The position numbers and the translations under genes were made by a program. The notes under the pieces are model-generated. The model saw only the letters and a list, made by a program, of their open reading frames with translations. It had not been told where the DNA came from and made no database searches. Positions 11,501 through 19,373 of a DNA stretch of 64,000 bases are shown piece by piece. Position 1 is the first letter of the stretch; the number at the start of each line of letters is the position of its first letter. Source of the DNA: Melioribacteraceae bacterium (GTDB lineage Bacteria; Bacteroidota; Ignavibacteria; Ignavibacteriales; Melioribacteraceae); NCBI GenBank assembly GCA_026417375.1, contig JAOADJ010000033.1, positions 62,001 through 126,000 on the forward strand, written 5' to 3'.

Positions 11501-11688
11501 CATAACCCGTTTTCAGTTGCTAACCAAATAAAACCTACACTATCCTGAACAATATCGTTTACATTCCCGGGAATTAAACCTTGTTCTTTACCAATTCTTT
11601 CAAAAATAATTTTTTCTTCTTGAGCAAAAAGAAAAGAAGATAAAAGTAAGAATATGAAAAGAAATTTTTTGATATAATTATTTTTCAT
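8596..11688 (-). CDS. Two-component propeller sensor histidine kinase (HisKA_3 type)
   Basis: A 1030-residue membrane sensor. After a signal peptide (1-22, ending LFAQ) come about a dozen propeller repeats (WIGT.GGLNKFD-like units) forming a large periplasmic beta-propeller up to about residue 715, a Y_Y_Y-type immunoglobulin-like domain at about 720-795, one membrane helix at about 805-825, a HisKA_3 dimerisation domain with phosphorylated His841 in ARNLHDEVGG, and a HATPase_c domain at about 930-1030 (DDGIGF, GKGTKW). This is the layout of Bacteroidetes glycan sensors, except that the receiver and regulator are on a separate protein encoded just downstream. Its flanking genes suggest it senses cell-wall fragments; the ligand is not visible from sequence. 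Confidence 0.94.
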   Translation of the reverse strand: MKNNYIKKFLFIFLLLSSFLFAQEEKIIFERIGKEQGLIPGNVNDIVQDSVGFIWLATENGLCRFDGYNFIYFKNQKDDPTSLSYNHVFSLLLDKNGIIWVGTLGGGLNKFDSKTGKFKRYQYDEKNNSLSNNNIYKIFRDSKNRIWISTLGGGLNIFDPQKESFTHFKNSKNDKNSISSNMVSAIYEDKFNNLWVGTFDNGMNLFNEKENNFTRFIYNPKDKFSLSHNQVMDFLEDEKGNFWIATFGVGINLFDRNYKKFYNIKNDPNFPLKPDNLNIRKLFEDENSFWVATYNGLFKFDKKTFAKTDLYSNPNNQKTINDNKIRSVFKDRTGVIWIGTIVGLNKYDTNKKKFDILLFNQDYQKKIDNKIFVPSEFITEKIIWAGPGKNIISKTRNRKIQIFGSNQNQKQISLNHSINFYLDEKNYLWVGSYNGIHFYEPNKNEFHNVQYFDDGTPTQGNNYIRWFYIDKQKRFWAGTMVGGLNYYDPQKNIYKRFIHNETNLKTLGDNRVSCVLQDKFGKIWIGTFGGLDLLNEADETFTHYRVIYNDTNSISNDRIYAIYESKNGDLWIGTYQGLNKFNREKNNFEQFTTNDGLSDNSIYSIQEDEEGNLWLRTNDGISKFDPKKKIFKNFDINDGIPGLELNGNISIKNYDGKIYFGFANGLIGFYPNQIIENKFKPTVALTKLTIMDEEVIPGENSPINKCINELNEITLSYRDKIIGIEFSALHYAIPSKNKYAYKLEGFLDKWIIVDANNRIAKFSNLDPGKYKLRLKASNNDGIWSDERILSIIITPPYWQTWWFRSLFVVAILFVIFIFYEIRLNKLVDIERTRSKIARNLHDEVGGTLSSIQYFVRAIEKEIQNNDFINTNKYLNLILESSSDAQEKIKDLIWTVNPDEDGLDKFFIKLNRYASDLFDTKEINYKIELPLKTINKSISMEKRQNLWLICKETITNIVKHSQCKNVNIKVIMDNQKLELIIEDDGIGFNNESKIYNNGIRNIKERAEALKAEYKLETSLGKGTKWFFSFRI

Positions 11689-11764
11689 TTAAGAAATAAA
11701 ATACTTTTTAAGTTAAAATAAACAAGCATAATTAAAATAAATATAGTTTATTAATATTAAAACC

Positions 11765-11777
11765 ACCCGAAAATGTA
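11765..11777. promoter_or_regulatory. ACCC-N5-TGTA, degenerate copy of the TACC-N5-GGGT motif
   Basis: Located in the 161-base divergent gap between the sensor kinase and the peptidoglycan operon. Read on the minus strand it is TACA-N5-GGGT, one mismatch from the other two sites. It is about 73 bases before the operon start codon. A role in operon control is inference. Confidence 0.2.
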
Positions 11778-11849
11778 GTTCATTATTCTCATCCTTAATT
11801 AATTTCATATCAGTAGAAATATTTTTACAAAATTTTTGAGTTACATTTT

Positions 11850-13391
11850 ATGATAAAGAGAAAATTATTATCAATTACTTTATTGATATTTACAATCTCT
11901 TGCTCTTCTTTACAAATTCAAAATAGTGAAGAGAAAGAAGTTAATAAAGATATTCCAAAAGTGATGAGGGAATTTAGAGCAGCCTGGGTTGCAACAGTAG
12001 CAAATATAAATTGGCCAAGTAAAAAAGGTCTTTCAACTGAAGAGCAGAAACAAGAAGCAATTTTTATTCTTGACAAATTAAAAGAGAATAATTTTAACGC
12101 CGTAATTTTCCAGGCGCGTCCACAATGCGATGCTTTTTATAAAAGCAATTTGGAACCATGGTCATATTATTTAACAGGAAAACAAGGTGAAGCTCCAAAT
12201 CCATTTTATGATCCTTTGGAATTCTGGATTGAAGAAGCTCATAAACGTGGTTTAGAATTACATGTTTGGTTGAATCCTTATCGCGCTCATCATATAACAG
12301 GTGGTGAAGTTTCAGATTATTCAATAGTTAAAAAAAATCCTGATTGGGTTGTAAAATTAAAAAGTGGATATTATTGGTTAGACCCTTCAATGAAAGAAGT
12401 ACAAGATCATTCATTGAGTGTTGTTTTAGATATTATAAAAAGGTATGATGTTGATGGAATTCATTTTGATGATTATTTCTATCCATATCCTTCTTATAAT
12501 AATGATGAAGATTTTCCTGATGATAAATCTTGGGAACTATACAAAAAAAATGGTGGAAAATTAAAACGTGATGATTGGAGAAGAGAAAGTATCAATAATT
12601 TTATTGAAAGAGTTTATAAAGGAATTAAAGAAACAAAACAAACTGTAAAATTTGGTTTAAGTCCTTTTGGAATTTGGCGACCGAATTTTCCGGAAAGTGT
12701 TGACGGTTTTGATCAATATGATCAACTTTATGCAGATGCAAAACTTTGGTTAAATAAAGGGTGGATTGATTATTGGTCACCTCAACTTTATTGGAAAATC
12801 AGTTCCATGCAACAAAGCTTTCCTGTTTTAATTGATTGGTGGAAAAATGAAAATACTTTTCAAAGACATTTTTGGCCCGGAATAAGTATTGACAGAGTTA
12901 ATAATGATTTAAATAATATTGAGATAATTAATCAAGTAATGATTGTTCGTGGAATGCTTTCTAATTCACCGGGAAATATTTTCTGGAGTGTCGGACCAAT
13001 TTTGAAAAATAATCAACTGGATAGTTTGTTAATAAATGGACCTTATAAAAAAGAAGCTTTAGTACCTTCAACTTTCTGGTTTCCTAAAAGTAAATTGCAA
13101 AAGCCGGGAATATTTTATTCGAAAGAAAAGGACAAAATAAAAATTAGTTGGAAATCATCTGATAAAAATATTTTTAAATGGGTTTTGTATTTTAAGTTTG
13201 GTAATAAATGGGATTATAAAATTTTTACTAATGATATAAATGAGTTTTTCATTCCTTATGAAAAAGAAATTACTTTTTATGAAAAGGAAGGAAAAGAAGT
13301 AACAAGAAAATTTAAGTTGGAAAAAACCGGCATCTCTTCTGTTGATAGAATTAGCAACGAAAGTGAAATAAATTTTTTAAATATTGAATAA
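11850..13391 (+). CDS. GHL10 (DUF187) family lipoprotein, DigH-like peptidoglycan glycan hydrolase
   Basis: A 513-residue protein with a lipoprotein signal (TISCSS, lipidated Cys18) and a GHL10 domain at about 38-400. Motifs seen are FRAAWVATVANINWPS, GIHFDDYFYPYP, SPFGIW and SPQLYWK. E. coli DigH is also an outer-membrane GHL10 lipoprotein, reported to cut denuded glycan strands left by amidases. Here the next gene, 14 bases downstream, is exactly such an amidase. It is the first gene of a six-gene operon (11850-20515) for stripping, importing and processing peptidoglycan fragments. It lacks the Fn3 and T9SS parts of its paralog at 5443-7824, so it probably works in the periplasm. Enzymatic specificity is inferred. 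Confidence 0.9.
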   Translation: MIKRKLLSITLLIFTISCSSLQIQNSEEKEVNKDIPKVMREFRAAWVATVANINWPSKKGLSTEEQKQEAIFILDKLKENNFNAVIFQARPQCDAFYKSNLEPWSYYLTGKQGEAPNPFYDPLEFWIEEAHKRGLELHVWLNPYRAHHITGGEVSDYSIVKKNPDWVVKLKSGYYWLDPSMKEVQDHSLSVVLDIIKRYDVDGIHFDDYFYPYPSYNNDEDFPDDKSWELYKKNGGKLKRDDWRRESINNFIERVYKGIKETKQTVKFGLSPFGIWRPNFPESVDGFDQYDQLYADAKLWLNKGWIDYWSPQLYWKISSMQQSFPVLIDWWKNENTFQRHFWPGISIDRVNNDLNNIEIINQVMIVRGMLSNSPGNIFWSVGPILKNNQLDSLLINGPYKKEALVPSTFWFPKSKLQKPGIFYSKEKDKIKISWKSSDKNIFKWVLYFKFGNKWDYKIFTNDINEFFIPYEKEITFYEKEGKEVTRKFKLEKTGISSVDRISNESEINFLNIE

Positions 13392-13405
13392 TTCATGGAG
13401 ACTCT

Positions 13406-15955
13406 ATGAAAAAATTTTTTTTATTATTTCTTTTATGGGCTGTAAATATTATAACCGGACAAAATTTTTATAAAGATAAATTTGTTTCGATAGAATTTGA
13501 AAATTATTTAACATTAGAAAATAAGCTAAACGAAATAAACAGCATAAACATTGATGCTTTAGTAGTAAAATCTTTACTAACAAAAGAATTAATAAATTTA
13601 AAGAAAGATGATTTAGTCAAATTAAAATCAGTTTTAGAAAAAATTAAAAACAAAGAAATTTATTTTGAAATAGATTTTTCGAATCCGCAAATAAGTTTTC
13701 AAAATATTTCAATAATAAAAAAAAATATCAATCAATTTGTTTCAATAATTAATTTTCGTGGTTTTATTTTTTCAAACATAAACCTTAATGATGAATTAAA
13801 TTATTCAATTTTCGAAAATATTGTTGCTGAAGCTGCAATTGTAAAACCACACTTACATACTTTAATAAATAAAAATTCTTTTGATGAATCTAAACAAGCC
13901 GGTTTAATTTCGAAAGGTATCGTTGATTTCATTTTTGATGTTGATAAAATTTTAAGAAATGATAATTTCAAGGAAGATTTTGTTTTAAAAACATATTTAA
14001 AAAAACTCTCACCTTTTAATTTTTATAAATTAAATATTTCAGAAGTAATCAACTCAACCCAAAGTTATCTAACTCTTATCAATAACAAGTCAAAAATATT
14101 TATTGACATAGATTACAATATCAATTTTATACTTACAGAAATTAGCGATACAATTAAATTTCAAATTGATAATTCTATTTTTACTATTTCAAAAAATGAT
14201 TGGGTAATTCCTTATAATTATAAAATAAACAAAGAGGGTTTGGCTTTTCGTATTGATAACTGGATTGAATTCAGAAGACCATTTGAAAGAATAACTTCAA
14301 ACAATATTTACAACTTACTCTGCAAAACCACATTTCCATCAACTGTAAAAATTAATGATGAAGATGTTAAAATTTACAAAACAGGTGTGTTCTTTAAGAA
14401 AATAAATTTAAATGTTGGTTTGAACAAGTTAAAAGCTGAAGCAATAAATAAAAATGGTAGTTATTCAATTTATGAAGATGAAATTTTACTATTAAATAAA
14501 ATGGATAATTCAGATTTACTTACAATTGATGAGTTATCAATTTATCCAAATGAAAATCTTCAACTAACAAAAAATGATTTTATAATTATCACTTTCAATG
14601 GAACTAAATCACAAAAAGGATTTGTTGAAGTTCTACCATCAAATAAAATTTATCCTTGTCAATCAAAAAATTTTTCTAACTCAACACAATATTCTGTTCA
14701 ATTGAATTTATCAGATTTTCCTGAAAATGAAAATTTATCATTCAAATTAATTTTACAATCATCAACAAATGAAAATGAAAAAATTTACAAACAATTAAAA
14801 CATACTATTACAATAAAAAATCAAAATGAATTTCCACACTTAATTACAAATCAGGATTATTCACTTTTAGCATATACACTTGCACCAATAAGATTAGGAG
14901 CACCTCTAAGAAACGAATTACCAAAAAATGTAATATTAAAATCAAATGGAATATTTGGTGATTATTACAGAATAAAATTGAATGATTCAGAAGAAGGATA
15001 CATACATAAAGAATTTGTTAAAGAATTATCAAACGAAACTGTTCAACCAGGTTATTATATTTCTTCAATTACATCATTCACAGATACAAATTATGATGTC
15101 GTTCGAATTCCCTATTTAGAAAATGTGCCTTATGATATATACTTCGACCCACAACTCAAAAGAATAACAATTAGTTTATATGGAGTTAAAACAAGTAGCA
15201 CATGGATAATTCACAAACCAAATCTGCGTTATATACAAGAAATTACCTGGCAACAAACTTCAAAGGAAACGTATAAAATTTATATTAATCTTAACACAAA
15301 TAAAATCTGGGGATTTGAAATAAAACCGAACGGCAATGAATTGTTAGCAAGAATAAAATATCCGCCGAATTTTAATTTGAAAAGTAAACTTCCATTGAAA
15401 GGAATTAAAATTTCTATTGAAGCTGGTCATGGAGGAACAAACACAGGTGCAATTGGTCTTTCGGGAATGAAAGAAAAAGAATTAAATCTGGACTTAACTA
15501 AAAAACTGGAAACATTATTTAAAAAATTTGGTGCTGAAGTTTATATGGTGAGAGATTCAGATAAAGACATGACCCTGCTCGAAAAAAGAACACTTGCAAT
15601 TAATTCCGGTGCAAATATTCATTTTAGCATACATGCAAACTCAAGCGAACCCACAAATGAATTTTTAGGTGCAAATGGAACTTCAACTTTTTATAATAAT
15701 CCATTTTGGGCACCACTCGCAGAAAAAGTTTTTTATAAATTAACCGAACTTAATTTAGCACCATTTGGTTCAGTTGGTTCTTTCAATTACCGAGTTTCAA
15801 GAATTAATGAAATGCCCTCAATTTTAGTTGAACAAGCATTCATGTCACACGCTGAAGATGAAGAAAAATTAGCGGATGAAAATTTTAGAAATAAAATGGC
15901 ACAAAAAATTTATGAAGGTTTAATTGATTATTTAAAATATATGAGTGAAAAATGA
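13406..15955 (+). CDS. N-acetylmuramoyl-L-alanine amidase (Amidase_3), large exported form
   Basis: An 849-residue exported zinc amidase that removes stem peptides from MurNAc. A signal peptide (1-19) precedes about 450 residues of unassigned sequence. An SH3-like segment lies at about 490-540, a beta-rich AMIN-like region at about 550-660, and the catalytic Amidase_3 domain at 664-845. Zinc ligands are predicted as His675 (AGHGG), Glu690 (MKEKEL) and His743 (FSIHAN), with catalytic Glu809 (LVEQAF). The protein is much longer than AmiA/AmiC enzymes because of its N-terminal half, whose role I cannot name. The start follows GGAG 6-9 bases upstream. Its stop overlaps the kinase start by ATGA, indicating translational coupling. 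Confidence 0.93.
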   Translation: MKKFFLLFLLWAVNIITGQNFYKDKFVSIEFENYLTLENKLNEINSINIDALVVKSLLTKELINLKKDDLVKLKSVLEKIKNKEIYFEIDFSNPQISFQNISIIKKNINQFVSIINFRGFIFSNINLNDELNYSIFENIVAEAAIVKPHLHTLINKNSFDESKQAGLISKGIVDFIFDVDKILRNDNFKEDFVLKTYLKKLSPFNFYKLNISEVINSTQSYLTLINNKSKIFIDIDYNINFILTEISDTIKFQIDNSIFTISKNDWVIPYNYKINKEGLAFRIDNWIEFRRPFERITSNNIYNLLCKTTFPSTVKINDEDVKIYKTGVFFKKINLNVGLNKLKAEAINKNGSYSIYEDEILLLNKMDNSDLLTIDELSIYPNENLQLTKNDFIIITFNGTKSQKGFVEVLPSNKIYPCQSKNFSNSTQYSVQLNLSDFPENENLSFKLILQSSTNENEKIYKQLKHTITIKNQNEFPHLITNQDYSLLAYTLAPIRLGAPLRNELPKNVILKSNGIFGDYYRIKLNDSEEGYIHKEFVKELSNETVQPGYYISSITSFTDTNYDVVRIPYLENVPYDIYFDPQLKRITISLYGVKTSSTWIIHKPNLRYIQEITWQQTSKETYKIYINLNTNKIWGFEIKPNGNELLARIKYPPNFNLKSKLPLKGIKISIEAGHGGTNTGAIGLSGMKEKELNLDLTKKLETLFKKFGAEVYMVRDSDKDMTLLEKRTLAINSGANIHFSIHANSSEPTNEFLGANGTSTFYNNPFWAPLAEKVFYKLTELNLAPFGSVGSFNYRVSRINEMPSILVEQAFMSHAEDEEKLADENFRNKMAQKIYEGLIDYLKYMSEK

Positions 15956-16881
15956 AAAAATATTTAGTTGGATTAGATGGTGGTGGGACAAAAACAAAAT
16001 GTGTTGTAACAGATTTACAATTCAATAAGCTTTATGAATGTGTTGGAGGTGCTTCAAATTTTTTGATTATAGGAACAGAAAAAGTATCAGAAACAATTTT
16101 TAATTTAATTAATGACTCGATTCAAAAACTTGGAATTAACTACAATGAAATTGCATCTGTACTTATTGGAACTACTGGTGCTGGCAGAATTGAAGATGCC
16201 GATAAATTAAAAAATGATTTTATTGAATATTCAAAATCTAAAGGTGTTGAACTAAAATTTTTTGTTGAAAGTGATGCAAGAATTGCTCTTGAAGGTGCTT
16301 TCTCCGGCAAATCAGGAGCATTATTAATTGCTGGCACAGGTTCTATAATCTTTGGAAAAGATAGAAATAATAAAATTTATAGAGTAGGTGGATTTGGAAA
16401 ATTAATTGGTGACGAAGGTAGTGGTACAACACTTGGCAAACGAGGTTTAAATGCTATTGCAAAATTTTTTGATGGACGTGGTAAAAAAACAATTCTTGTT
16501 GATTACTTAAAAAATGATTTTAATATTTCAGATGGGCAATCATTAATTAGCGCTGTTTACAGAAATAATTTTGATATTGCATCATTTGCACCGAAAGTAA
16601 TTGAAGCGGCAAATCAAAATGATGATGAAGCAATCAAAATTTGTGAAGAAGAAACCGATGAATTAATACTTCATGTTAAATCTATGTTTAAATTGCTTAA
16701 CGAAGAAAAAATGAAATTATGTTTAGTTGGTGGAATAATTTCAAATGAAAATTTTTATTCAAAACTTTTTAAGAAAAAATTAAATAAAGAATTATCAAAT
16801 GTTGAACTTGTTCTTCCAGAATATCCACCGGAAATGGGAGCCATCTTTTTAGCAAATGAAAAAATCAATCTGCCGGAGTAA
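15952..16881 (+). CDS. BadF/BadG/BcrA/BcrD-type ATPase, predicted N-acetylglucosamine/MurNAc kinase
   Basis: A 309-residue cytoplasmic sugar kinase of the ASKHA fold. Motifs are GLDGGGTKTKCVVTD (phosphate 1), GTTGAGR, LIAGTGSI (phosphate 2) and GKLIGDEGSG. Members of this family include eukaryotic NAGK and bacterial MurK-type kinases acting on GlcNAc or MurNAc. Position between an amidase and an AmpG permease in overlapping reading frames supports phosphorylation of amino sugars released from peptidoglycan. Whether it prefers GlcNAc, MurNAc or both cannot be decided from sequence. No MurQ etherase or NagZ is in this window. Confidence 0.85.
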   Translation: MKKYLVGLDGGGTKTKCVVTDLQFNKLYECVGGASNFLIIGTEKVSETIFNLINDSIQKLGINYNEIASVLIGTTGAGRIEDADKLKNDFIEYSKSKGVELKFFVESDARIALEGAFSGKSGALLIAGTGSIIFGKDRNNKIYRVGGFGKLIGDEGSGTTLGKRGLNAIAKFFDGRGKKTILVDYLKNDFNISDGQSLISAVYRNNFDIASFAPKVIEAANQNDDEAIKICEEETDELILHVKSMFKLLNEEKMKLCLVGGIISNENFYSKLFKKKLNKELSNVELVLPEYPPEMGAIFLANEKINLPE

Positions 16882-16884
16882 TTA

Positions 16885-18168
16885 ATGTCTTCTAAAAAAA
16901 ATTACAGAAATCCATGGTTATGGATTCCATCACTTTATTATGCAGAAGGAATACCATACGTTGTTGTTATGTCTGTTTCAGTAATAATGTATAAGAGATT
17001 AGAAATTTCAAATACAGAAATAGCACTTTATACAAGTTGGCTTTATTTACCTTGGGTCATAAAACCTTTATGGAGCCCCTTTGTCGATTTAATTGGAAAA
17101 AAAAGAAACTGGATTATTTTAATGCAAGTATTAATCGGAGCCGGATTAGCAGGTGTGGCTCTTACAATACCTACTTCAAATTTTTTTCAATACTCATTAG
17201 CTTTTCTTTGGTTACTTGCTTTCAGTTCTGCAACGCATGATATTGCTGCAGATGGATTTTATATGCTCGGTCTTTCCCAAGGAGAGCAATCTTTTTTTGT
17301 TGGAATCAGAAGCACATTTTATCGTTTGTCAATGATTACCGGTCAAGGTGTTCTTGTTATTCTTGCCGGCTATCTTGAAAAATCAAAAGGAAATATCTCT
17401 TTAGCCTGGTCAATTACTTTTTTAATTATTGCTGGTCTTTTTGGTTTATTTTTTATTTATCATAAATTTATTTTACCTTATCCAACAAACGATTTACCAG
17501 CAAAAAAAGAAGAATCAAATTCAATTCTAAAAGAATTTACAAAAACTTTCGTTGCTTTTTTTAAGAAAAAAAATATTGGAATTATTTTAGGATTTATTTT
17601 GCTATACAGACTTGCAGAATCACAATTGGTAAAAATCGCTTCCCCATTTCTTTTAGATTCTAAAAATGTTGGTGGAATTGGATTATCAACTTCTGAAGTA
17701 GGATTAGTTTACGGCACAATTGGAATAATTTGTTTAACACTTGGTGGAATTATAGGTGGTATTGTAATTTCAAAAAAAGGATTAAAATTTTGGCTTTGGC
17801 CTATGATTCTTTCTATCAATGTTCCGGATATTGTTTATGTTATACTTGCTTATGTGCAAACATCAAATCTTTGGTTTGTTGGAACTATGGTTGCTTTCGA
17901 ACAACTTGGTTATGGTTTTGGATTTACTGCTTATATGCTTTATTTAATTTATATTTCTGATGGCGAATACAAAACTTCTCACTTTGCTATTGCAACTGGT
18001 TTTATGGCTTTAGGAATGATGATTCCCGGTATGTGGAGTGGTTGGTTACAGGAATTAATCGGCTATAAATTATTTTTTATATGGATTTGCATTGCAACTA
18101 TTCCGGGCTTTATCATAGCAAAATTTGTTAAAATTGATGAGAACTTTGGAATAAAAAAATCAAATTAA
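16885..18168 (+). CDS. ampG: AmpG-family muropeptide permease (MFS)
   Basis: A 427-residue major facilitator with about 12 hydrophobic helices. The N-terminal LYYAEGIPYVVVMSVSV and the segment SSATHDIAADGFYMLG are characteristic of AmpG/acetyl-CoA transporter-like permeases, which import GlcNAc-anhydroMurNAc and its muropeptides. It starts 3 bases after the kinase stop, in the middle of a peptidoglycan-processing operon, which strongly favours a muropeptide role over other MFS functions. The last helix ends close to the C-terminus, so no extra domain is attached. Confidence 0.9.
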   Translation: MSSKKNYRNPWLWIPSLYYAEGIPYVVVMSVSVIMYKRLEISNTEIALYTSWLYLPWVIKPLWSPFVDLIGKKRNWIILMQVLIGAGLAGVALTIPTSNFFQYSLAFLWLLAFSSATHDIAADGFYMLGLSQGEQSFFVGIRSTFYRLSMITGQGVLVILAGYLEKSKGNISLAWSITFLIIAGLFGLFFIYHKFILPYPTNDLPAKKEESNSILKEFTKTFVAFFKKKNIGIILGFILLYRLAESQLVKIASPFLLDSKNVGGIGLSTSEVGLVYGTIGIICLTLGGIIGGIVISKKGLKFWLWPMILSINVPDIVYVILAYVQTSNLWFVGTMVAFEQLGYGFGFTAYMLYLIYISDGEYKTSHFAIATGFMALGMMIPGMWSGWLQELIGYKLFFIWICIATIPGFIIAKFVKIDENFGIKKSN

Positions 18169-18182
18169 TATTAAGGACTAAT

Positions 18183-19373
18183 ATGAATAAAAGATTTTTT
18201 TTCGGACTTATTTTTTTATTTTCAGTAAAAATACATTCACAAGGAATTAATATGAATATTGTTGATAAAATTATTTCTAATATTAAAGCTACTATTGTTA
18301 CCGATAAAAGAGTTGCAATTTTTAATGTAGAATTTGATCAGCAAAATAAAATATTAAAAGGTGAAACAAACTTAAAACAAGTTAAAGATATTTTAATTCA
18401 GGAAATAAAGTTTTATAAAATAGATTTCAAAGATGAAGTTGAAGTACTTCCTTCAAAAAATTTAGGTGATAAAATTTATGGAGTTGTTAATCTTTCCGTT
18501 TCGAATATAAGAACTAAACCTGATCATCCCGAAGAATTATCTACACAAGCTTTATTAGGCACACCTGTTAAAATTTTTAAAAAGCAAGATGGCTTTTATT
18601 TAATTCAAACTCCCGATAAATATATTTCCTGGGTTGATGATGATGGAATAACTCCAATGAACAAAAAAGAATTAGATGAATGGATTAAATCACCAAAAAT
18701 AATTTTCACAAAAGAATTTGGATTTTCTTTTTCTAACCCTGATATAAATTCGCTTCGTGTATCTGATCTTGTTGCAGGTAATTTATTATTACTACTAAAT
18801 GAAGAAAATAATTTTTACAAAGTAAAATATCCCGATGGAAGAATTGCATTTGTAGAAAAAATTAATTGTGAGGTTTATTCAAACTGGCTTAATAATCTGA
18901 AACCAACTAAAGAATCAATAGTAAACACTGCAAAACTTTTTATGGGTGTTCCCTATTTATGGGGTGGAACTTCCGTTAAAGGTATGGATTGCAGTGGATT
19001 TACGAAAACTGTTTATTTCTTAAATGGAATAATTCTACAACGGGACGCATCACAACAAGTTAACGACGGAATTTTAGTTGATACCCGTGATGGTTTTGAT
19101 AAACTTCAACCAGGTGATTTACTCTTCTTCGGAAAACATGCAACTGATTCTACTAAAGAAAAAATAACACACGTTGGAATTTATATTGGCAATTATGAAT
19201 TTATTCACGAAGCCGGACGGGTTAAAATAAATTCTTTTGATAAAGATGCAGAACATTTTAGTGAATACAGACTTAAACATTTTATCAGAGCAAAAAGAAT
19301 TCTAAATTCAATTAACAGAAATGGCATTACTACTTTAAAGACAAATAAATTTTATTTAGGAGAAATGGAATGA
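18183..19373 (+). CDS. NlpC/P60 cell-wall endopeptidase with SH3 domains
   Basis: A 396-residue exported cysteine peptidase. A signal peptide (1-20, ending HSQ) is followed by two SH3-like segments at about 95-155 and 165-230, and the NlpC/P60 domain at about 243-365. The predicted catalytic residues are Cys270 (GMDCSGFT), His330 (ITHVGIYIG) and His342 (FIHEAGR). The layout resembles YkfC-type gamma-D-glutamyl-L-diamino acid endopeptidases, which release L-Ala-D-Glu from stem peptides. The next gene, overlapping by four bases, is a dipeptide epimerase that would use exactly this product, so the pair forms a logical two-step path. Confidence 0.92.
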   Translation: MNKRFFFGLIFLFSVKIHSQGINMNIVDKIISNIKATIVTDKRVAIFNVEFDQQNKILKGETNLKQVKDILIQEIKFYKIDFKDEVEVLPSKNLGDKIYGVVNLSVSNIRTKPDHPEELSTQALLGTPVKIFKKQDGFYLIQTPDKYISWVDDDGITPMNKKELDEWIKSPKIIFTKEFGFSFSNPDINSLRVSDLVAGNLLLLLNEENNFYKVKYPDGRIAFVEKINCEVYSNWLNNLKPTKESIVNTAKLFMGVPYLWGGTSVKGMDCSGFTKTVYFLNGIILQRDASQQVNDGILVDTRDGFDKLQPGDLLFFGKHATDSTKEKITHVGIYIGNYEFIHEAGRVKINSFDKDAEHFSEYRLKHFIRAKRILNSINRNGITTLKTNKFYLGEME

